Shown here in pieces: positions 58,495 through 64,000 of a stretch of DNA of 64,000 nucleotides; position 1 is the stretch's first letter; the number at the start of each line of letters is the position of its first letter. The notes beneath the pieces were generated by a model. The model did no database searches. It was not told the DNA's origin and saw only the letters and a program-made list of their open reading frames with translations. This DNA is from Chlorokybus atmophyticus. Its lineage: Eukaryota; Streptophyta; Chlorokybophyceae; Chlorokybales; Chlorokybaceae. The stretch is from the NCBI GenBank assembly GCA_009103225.1, contig RHPI01000401.1, forward strand, positions 156,574 to 220,573, written 5' to 3'. Made by a program: the position numbers and the translations under genes.

Positions 58495-58702
58495 GCTTGA
58501 AGAGTACCTCAAGGTGGCCTTCGGTTTCCCCTGCCAGTACATGTTGGCTGCGTTGTTCTATGACCATGGAGGTGACGTGTACATGGATGATCTGTTTGGA
58601 GAGAAGCATCCTGATGCCGATGATGTTATCAACCTTCGCCAGAGCCCATTGAAAATGTGCTGGAAGTGTAACAATTGGGGCCCGACCACTAGGCTATGGT
58701 AG
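58495..58702 (+). other. Short coding-like relic, family not recognised
   Basis: A frame reading EYLKVAFGFPCQYMLAALFYDHGGDVYMDD then INLRQSPLKMCWK has protein-like composition and ends at TAG 58,700-58,702, just before the Gypsy LTR. The Gypsy insertion at 58,740 does not cut this frame. I do not know the family. Confidence 0.3.
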
Positions 58703-58740
58703 TAAAAGACACTACTATGAGTGAGGTTTGTCACAATTGA

Positions 58741-59384
58741 TGTAACGATGCTCGTGCTCACATACACAGCACACAAGTCATACAACACATGTGTGCAGCT
58801 GAGCACAATCTTCACACTGGAACCTTGCCTTCACTCGCGCACGCACGCACGCGTCGAGCGCGCACACGCACACGAACACTACTACTTCTCACGCCAAGCA
58901 AGAACGCAGCAGTGTGCCTTGGACCACAACTCCCTCAAGCATGCACCAGCATACTCACAGCAGAGAGCAGAAAACAAAGTTGGTTGCATTACACAGGGTT
59001 TTTCTATTTATACAAGCACTAGGAAGAAATAGCCTAATTAACAGGCATTTCATTATTCACTACCAAATCTAAAGGCAGGTCCAAGTGCAGGCTCCCCGCC
59101 ACGCGCGTTGGGCCTTCGGCGGCTGTGTGACTGTGCACTCCGCGTCACCTGGCACTGCACAGCGCGTGTCCAGTCAGCGGCTGTGTCACAACCGCGTGGC
59201 AGGTGGGTCACGTCGCCGAATTAGCTGCTGTCGAGCAGGTCGCAGGCGAGTCGCGCGCGGCAGCAGGGGCAGGCGCCACATGGGCTTAATAAAGCTCATA
59301 AAAGCCCTCATCAAGCCAGCAAAAAAGGCAAAATAAGTACTTTATGTACAATAAAATACAAACAATGCCCCAGGCTGTTACACC
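58741..59384 (-). repeat. Gypsy 3' LTR (644 bp)
   Basis: On the minus strand it begins TGTAACAG and ends CATCGTTACA, with TGTAAC/GTTACA terminal inversion. A TATA box TTGTATAAATAG lies near 59,006-59,017. The flanking 5 bases ATTGA (58,736-58,740) are the candidate target duplication. Confidence 0.88.
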
Positions 59385-60638
59385 CCTTCCCCCCCGGGGG
59401 AGCTTCGTCCTCGAAGCTGACGACTGCCTCCTTTGGCCTTGTAGTCTTGCAAGACCTGTTTGGCATTGGTAAAGCTCTCCTCGGGCTCGTATGTCGCCTC
59501 GTGCATTGGATAGCCACGCCACTTCACCAAATACTTGCGCACGCCTCGGATCAGCTTGTCCGTGACAATTGCTTCCACTTCCCACTCAGCCTCACCTTCA
59601 CGAACCACATCTGGAGGCGGACGAGCTGGTGGCTCCCCTCGATAACCTTTAAGAAGCGAGACATGAAAAACAGGGTGCACATGCATGGTATTGGGCAGCT
59701 CCAGCTTGTAGGCCACCTTCGAGATGACCTTGATCACTTTAAAGGGCCCAAACCATCGCTCACTCAGCTTGCGCACCCCCGTGACCAGCTGCACATGCTT
59801 GGTTGAAAGCATTACAAGGTCACCCTCCTCGAACACAACATCCTTGCGACGCGCATCGGCGTATTGCTTTTGCCGGTTTTGCGCCACAAGCAGAGCCTCT
59901 CGAGCTGCCTTGGTAATGTCGGCACACCTTTCAAGAAAGCCGTCCACGGCCTCCACATCTGAACTTTGCATGCTAGGCACCCACGCCGTCAATGGCGTCA
60001 ATGGATGTTGCCCATAGTTCATAAGGAAAGGTGTCACGCCCGTGCTTGCACTCTTGTGGTTGTTAATGGTGAACTCGATCAGCTCCAGCATGTCTCCCCA
60101 ATTGTCTTGCCGGCTGTTCACATAGCACCGTAGCATGTCTTCGATGACGCGGTTGGCGCGCTCCGTTTGGCCGTCCGTTTCAGGGTGGTACGCGGTGCTG
60201 AACTTCAAGCTCGTGCCTAGAGTTGCGTGGAGAGCTCTCCAAAAGTTGCCAGTAAACCGCGGGTCTCTATCACTGATAATGCTTCTTGGAAGGCCATGAG
60301 AGCGCACCACATGCTTGATGAACAACTTGGCAGCCTCGGGAGCTGTGCAAGTCTCCGTACATGGCGCCAATCGCACCATTTTGCTAGTCTTGTCCACAAA
60401 CACCAAGATAGCATCATGCCCTTCACGTGTCCGTGGCAGCCCCGTGATGAAGTCAAGAGTAACTTGCTCCCACTTCGTCAAAGGTATCGGCAATGGTTGG
60501 CAGCAGCCCACTGGCGCGTTGATTGCTCGCCTTCACCCTTTTACAAGTGTCGCACAATGCCACATAGTCCTTAACGTCACGATGCATCTCCGACCAGAAA
60601 AATTTCTGTTTCAACAAGGCTAGTGTCCGTTCCAGCCC
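59378..60638 (-). pseudogene. Gypsy integrase with chromodomain, separated from pol by two lesions
   Basis: From 60,638 the zinc-binding region (LKQKFFWSEMHRDV ... CDTCKR) is in the pol frame, but a TAA at 60,639-60,641 cuts it off just after VPMAGH. A one-base shift near 60,500-60,520 (around GLLP) then moves the rest into another frame. That frame holds the D,D,E core (LDFITGLP, VDKTSKMV, IISDRDPRF, ETDGQTERANR), a GPY/F-like region (RWFGPFKV) and a chromodomain (EVEAIVTD ... YLVKWRGYP ... TYEPEESFTNA). Two simple changes separate it from an intact pol, so decay is recent. Confidence 0.9.
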
Positions 60639-63107
60639 TTAATGACCAGCCATTGGCACATCATGCGCTTCCTTCATCAATGCCACGCGCATGTGCGCAA
60701 TGTTGGGTATGTACATGCGATCGCCATGCCATAGCAGCCCGTCCTTCATTGCCCAAAGGCCGCTATGTTCAGTCCCTTTCTCCAACGCCTCAATGGTCTT
60801 CTCCCCGACCGCGTCCTCATGCAACAAGGCACGGATCTGGTCAATCCACTTGGGCTGCACTTGCACCACCGTTTCAAGCGCGTTGAGTTGACGGCTTAAT
60901 GCGTCCGCAACCTTATTTGAAGAGCCCGGCTTGTACTTCACTTCAAAGTCGAAGAGTTGGAAGAACTCGAGCCAACGAGCTTGCCGCCGTGAGAGGTGAG
61001 GCTGCGTTTGAAGGTACCTTAATGGCGAGTGGTCCGTCTCAAGTGTGAACCGCTTGCCTTCAAGGAAACAACGCCATTGCCGTAGCGCTAGCACCTGCGC
61101 CAGCAATTCCTTCTCATGAACGGGGTAGTTGAGCTCAGCCCCGCTCATCTTCTTGCTGAAATAGGCCACCGGTTGCAAGCCGTTGCCGTGATCCTGCTGC
61201 AAAACAGCCCCAATAGCCTTGTCGGACGCATCACACGCCACCACAAAGGGCAATTGCATGTTGGGATGCAGCAGCACGGGAGCCGATGTCAGGGCCTCTT
61301 TCAAGTCGGAAAATGCCTTTGTTGCAGCCTCCGACCAGCTCCAAGCCACCCCCTTCCTCAACAATGCCGTCAATGGTGCCGCCAAGTGCGAAAAGCCCTT
61401 TACAAACTTACGATAGTAGCCGGCAAGCCCTAGGAACGACATGACACCCTTCACGTCCTTCGGGGCAGCCCAAACGCGCACCGCGGCAAGCTTGCTTGGA
61501 TCTGCGTTGATTCCTTGCTTGGATACAATGTGGCCAAGGTACTCTACCTCTTCAAGCAAGAAGCGGCACTTGTTGAGCTGAGCAAACAACTTGTGTGTAC
61601 GTGAACGCTGCATCACCTCGTGTAGCAATGCCACGTGCTCTCTCTTGCTTTTTGTGTACACAAGGATGTCGTCGAGGTACACTAGCACGCCCTTGCCAAT
61701 CAGATCAGCAAAGACCTCATTCATCAAGGATTCAAAGGTTGCCGGAGCATTTGTCATGCCAAAGGACATCACCAACCACTCATAGTGGCCATAGCGAGTG
61801 TTGAAAGCCGTCTTCTCAACGTCTTCGGGCGCAACACGGATCTGATGGTAGCCACCAGCTAGGTCCAAGCTTGAGAAGAACTCAGCACCCTCGAGCTGCT
61901 CCAACAACTCATCAATGCGTGGCAAAGGGAACACATTCTTCTTGGTGATGTTGTTGAGTGGCCGATAGTCGATGCACATGCGCAAGGCTCCGCTCTTCTT
62001 ACGTACAAATAGGATAGGTGCACCGTAAGGAGACTTGCTGTGCCTGATGTACCCACGTTGTAGAAGGTCCTCGACTTGGCTCCTCGCCTCTTCGAGTTCA
62101 GCCGGAGACAACTTGTACACCGGTCGGTACGGCGGCTTGTGCACGCCCTCTATCAGTTCCACACGGTGATCAACACTTCGCGTGGGTGGCAGACCAGCTG
62201 GTAGCCCATCCACCATGACGTCTTTGAACTCTTCAAGCAACCTCTGCACCTCGGGGTCCTTCGAACTCTCCGAACCAGTGCCGACCAGCTCCAAGTCCGA
62301 CTTGGGAGGTGTCTCACGCACCATGCACAGCCATGCATCCTTCACATTGTTCCCGGACCAGATCTGCTCCATCTTGGTCTTAGAAACTTGTGACACCAGC
62401 TCTGGAACCCCTCCCCTTGAGCTAGAAGCATGTTGTGGTGCAGCTTGCTGGCGCGCCGTCGTGTCGTGCGCGTCACGCGCATGCAGCACATTGCTAGCAG
62501 CCTCGACGCAGCTCACACGCTCTTGAACCACACACGCGCCTTGCATTGAAGCATTGAAGCACATCAAAACCTCACCACCAGCTTCCGGGGTAGTGAGCAC
62601 CCGCTTCCTCCAATCAATGGCGGGGTTATGTGACCAAAGCCAAGGCAGCCCCAAAATGCCATCAAAGCCGTTGTTCAGCTCGATGCAGCAAAACCGTAGG
62701 CGATCCTTCATCATCCCCACGTGCATTTCAAGCTCTTTGCTTTGCTTGGAAGCTCCTCCTGCTGGCGCATAGCCGTCCGCTAGAGCCACCGAGCCGGCAT
62801 TTGCCCATGACAACCACTTGTGCCGACGCGCAACCTCACGACTCATGAAATTGCTGTTCGCGCCGCAATCCACCAGCATCTTGCACTCCATCCATGGCCC
62901 ATTGCCCTCACGGATCAGAGCCATGACTCCCAACAGCTGCCTCGCCTTGTCGGGCACTCGAACCATACCGCTTTGCGTTGCCGTTGCGCACATGCCGCCA
63001 ACCGTCAACAACGCTTCCACGCCAGCCGCTGGACATTCAACATCATAGTGAGGCTGCATCACCACCTCAGCAGGAGCCTCTCCAGCTACTGAGGTGAGCC
63101 GTTTCCC
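60639..63107 (-). CDS. Gypsy pol: retropepsin, reverse transcriptase, RNase H
   Basis: Read by -1 shift from gag at 63,101-63,107; the pol frame is open from there and has no obvious ATG of its own. Protease site is MLVDCGANSNF (DCGA rather than DSGA). RT shows YRPLNNITKKNVFPLP, FSSLDLAGGYHQI, FGMTNAPATF and the catalytic VYLDDILVY; RNase H shows ACDASDKAIGAVL, HEKELLAQVLAL and TDHSPL, ending NKVADALSR. It ends at the TAA described for the integrase. About 810 residues. Confidence 0.93.
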   Translation of the reverse strand, partial: GKRLTSVAGEAPAEVVMQPHYDVECPAAGVEALLTVGGMCATATQSGMVRVPDKARQLLGVMALIREGNGPWMECKMLVDCGANSNFMSREVARRHKWLSWANAGSVALADGYAPAGGASKQSKELEMHVGMMKDRLRFCCIELNNGFDGILGLPWLWSHNPAIDWRKRVLTTPEAGGEVLMCFNASMQGACVVQERVSCVEAASNVLHARDAHDTTARQQAAPQHASSSRGGVPELVSQVSKTKMEQIWSGNNVKDAWLCMVRETPPKSDLELVGTGSESSKDPEVQRLLEEFKDVMVDGLPAGLPPTRSVDHRVELIEGVHKPPYRPVYKLSPAELEEARSQVEDLLQRGYIRHSKSPYGAPILFVRKKSGALRMCIDYRPLNNITKKNVFPLPRIDELLEQLEGAEFFSSLDLAGGYHQIRVAPEDVEKTAFNTRYGHYEWLVMSFGMTNAPATFESLMNEVFADLIGKGVLVYLDDILVYTKSKREHVALLHEVMQRSRTHKLFAQLNKCRFLLEEVEYLGHIVSKQGINADPSKLAAVRVWAAPKDVKGVMSFLGLAGYYRKFVKGFSHLAAPLTALLRKGVAWSWSEAATKAFSDLKEALTSAPVLLHPNMQLPFVVACDASDKAIGAVLQQDHGNGLQPVAYFSKKMSGAELNYPVHEKELLAQVLALRQWRCFLEGKRFTLETDHSPLRYLQTQPHLSRRQARWLEFFQLFDFEVKYKPGSSNKVADALSRQLNALETVVQVQPKWIDQIRALLHEDAVGEKTIEALEKGTEHSGLWAMKDGLLWHGDRMYIPNIAHMRVALMKEAHDVPMAGH
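63063..63107 (-). promoter_or_regulatory. Programmed -1 ribosomal frameshift signal, gag to pol
   Basis: The heptamer GGGAAAC (63,101-63,107) sits in gag phase as G-GGA-AAC, a canonical X-XXY-YYZ slippery site. After a 4-nt spacer there is a perfect 8-bp stem, CACCTCAG with CTGAGGTG (63,089-63,096 and 63,063-63,070), enclosing a second GGAG/CTCC stem. Gag stop TAG (63,086-63,088) lies in the hairpin. The -1 frame is the pol frame and has no stop. Confidence 0.8.
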
Positions 63108-64000
63108 GGCTGCAACATCTCCTCCTCCACCATGTTCACGCGTCCACCGCTGCGAGCGTTGCGGGCATGTGCAGCAGACTTTGCCTTATAGATAGGGCAG
63201 TTGGAGCGCACGTGATCAGCAGAAGAGCACTCCCAGCACTTCCGAACAGCCTTGGCAGCCTCCCGACCCTTTGGGGCCTTCATAGCAACATGGAGCGCAC
63301 CCAATTCCATTGGAGTTGGTCCCAAGCCAGCCCCCTGAGTTGCTGCAGCTCCCGAACCAGCCCCAACAGATGCGTATGAGCGATACGAACCTCCACGGAA
63401 GTGATTGTAATGTCCACGATCAGTGTTTTTGGCAGCCCCCTTGAAGTACAACACGTCCGTGCGCTCAGCAATGCGAATGGCCTCCGCGAGAGTCTTGGCG
63501 TCACGAAGCTCAACTTCCTTGCGACAAAGAGTCTTCAACCCGCGCGTGTAGCGGTCCAGCTGCTCCTCCTCAGTCATGTTCGGTACAGAGAGCACAAGAC
63601 GCTGAAACGCAGAGGTATAGGCCATCACGGACTGCGTTTGCACAAGCGTAGAGAGCTGGTCGCGTGCCGTCTTCACACTCTCCACCGGTACGAACTGTTT
63701 CTTCACCTCAGCAGCCAGCTCAGCCACGGTAGTGAAAGGAACCTCAAGACCAGCTTCCACACGAGCACAACGATGACGCCACCACACAAGTGCAGCTCCC
63801 TCAAAGAAAGTAGCAGCCACATCGACACGGAGATGTATAGGTACCTCGGTGAGCTTTAACCATGTCGAAACGGCAAACACCCACTCCTCCACACAGTCAC
63901 CGTCCCTCTGACCCTTGAATGGCTTTGGTTTTGGTAGCTTCACATGACGAGAGGCTGATGGGGCAACCACAGGAGCTGTAACGGGCGTGGACGCGCGCGC
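63086..64000 (-). CDS. Gypsy gag (5' end off the window)
   Basis: The frame is open to the right edge. It contains a retrotransposon gag domain (PKPFKGQRDGDCVEEWVFAV, FFEGAALVWWRHR, LVQTQSVMAYTSAFQRLV, TEEEQLDRYTRGL) and a zinc knuckle CWECSSADHVRSNC, ending GNGSPQ at TAG 63,086. It packages element RNA. No disabling change was noticed in the visible part. Confidence 0.92.
   Translation of the reverse strand, partial: ARASTPVTAPVVAPSASRHVKLPKPKPFKGQRDGDCVEEWVFAVSTWLKLTEVPIHLRVDVAATFFEGAALVWWRHRCARVEAGLEVPFTTVAELAAEVKKQFVPVESVKTARDQLSTLVQTQSVMAYTSAFQRLVLSVPNMTEEEQLDRYTRGLKTLCRKEVELRDAKTLAEAIRIAERTDVLYFKGAAKNTDRGHYNHFRGGSYRSYASVGAGSGAAATQGAGLGPTPMELGALHVAMKAPKGREAAKAVRKCWECSSADHVRSNCPIYKAKSAAHARNARSGGRVNMVEEEMLQPGNGSPQ

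Larger units (their letters stand above)
58741..64000 (-). mobile_element. Ty3/Gypsy chromovirus, 3' part (continues past the right edge)
   Basis: Order on the minus strand: gag, frameshift site, retropepsin, RT, RNase H, integrase, chromodomain, polypurine tract (CCCCCGGGGGGGAAGGGG), 3' LTR ending 58,741. The 5' LTR and the gag start are off the window. It is close kin to the fragment at 10,589-11,926. The chromodomain at the integrase end is expected to steer insertion to marked chromatin. Confidence 0.95.

Overview
The window is nuclear DNA of a photosynthetic eukaryote, most likely a green alga. Host genes are split by short GT-AG introns (two look GC-AG) and belong to plant-type families: chloroplast hydroxymethylbilane synthase, a tail-anchored TOM20, plant-type dihydrodipicolinate reductase, a PSB33-like Rieske-fold thylakoid protein, and an XRN exoribonuclease carrying the CCHC knuckle seen in plant XRNs. 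An ARL13-type GTPase, a family tied to cilia, suggests a lineage that is or recently was flagellated. Host genes end in TAA, TAG and TGA, so the standard code applies. The species cannot be named from the sequence.

Layout. 1-15.3 kb is a nest of transposons. An apparently intact Copia element (minus strand, running off the left edge) sits inside a Tnp2/CACTA-like DNA transposon (4.36 to about 10.59 kb), which itself interrupts the integrase of a Gypsy chromovirus whose 3' end and LTR lie at 10.59-11.93 kb. Next comes a decayed retroelement with a retropepsin-like segment and a C5-cytosine-methyltransferase motif I segment, split by a short gag-protease-only Copia derivative with a 5-bp target duplication (12.51-15.06 kb). 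15.3-25.9 kb is sparse: a small basic-protein gene, a predicted plastid protein gene, and several repeats, one ending exactly at the single N (25,630). tRNA-Arg(ACG) and HMBS follow at 25.9-28.1 kb. 28.1-34.3 kb is gene-poor, with a direct repeat, an AT-rich block and a 186-bp tandem duplication.

34.4-55.7 kb is the gene-dense core: a conserved membrane-protein candidate, TOM20 (minus), ARL13 (plus), dapB (minus), APC8/CDC23 (plus), XRN (plus) and PSB33-like (plus). TOM20/ARL13 and dapB/APC8 are divergent pairs sharing about 0.4-0.5 kb; ARL13 and dapB converge. 57.6-58.4 kb holds a decayed fragment resembling the biotin carboxylase domain of homomeric acetyl-CoA carboxylase. 58.74-64 kb is a second Gypsy chromovirus (minus) running off the right edge, with two pol lesions and a textbook -1 frameshift signal between gag and pol.

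The host genes are unrelated housekeeping functions (tetrapyrrole and lysine synthesis, mitochondrial import, cilium, cell cycle, RNA decay, photosystem II) rather than one pathway. The most unusual content is in the mobile elements: half-tRNA-type primer sites in both Copia elements, the methyltransferase-bearing retroelement remnant, the frameshift signal, and a field of GGACCATGCATGGTCC-like palindromes. All exon structures were derived by eye from splice signals and frame continuity.
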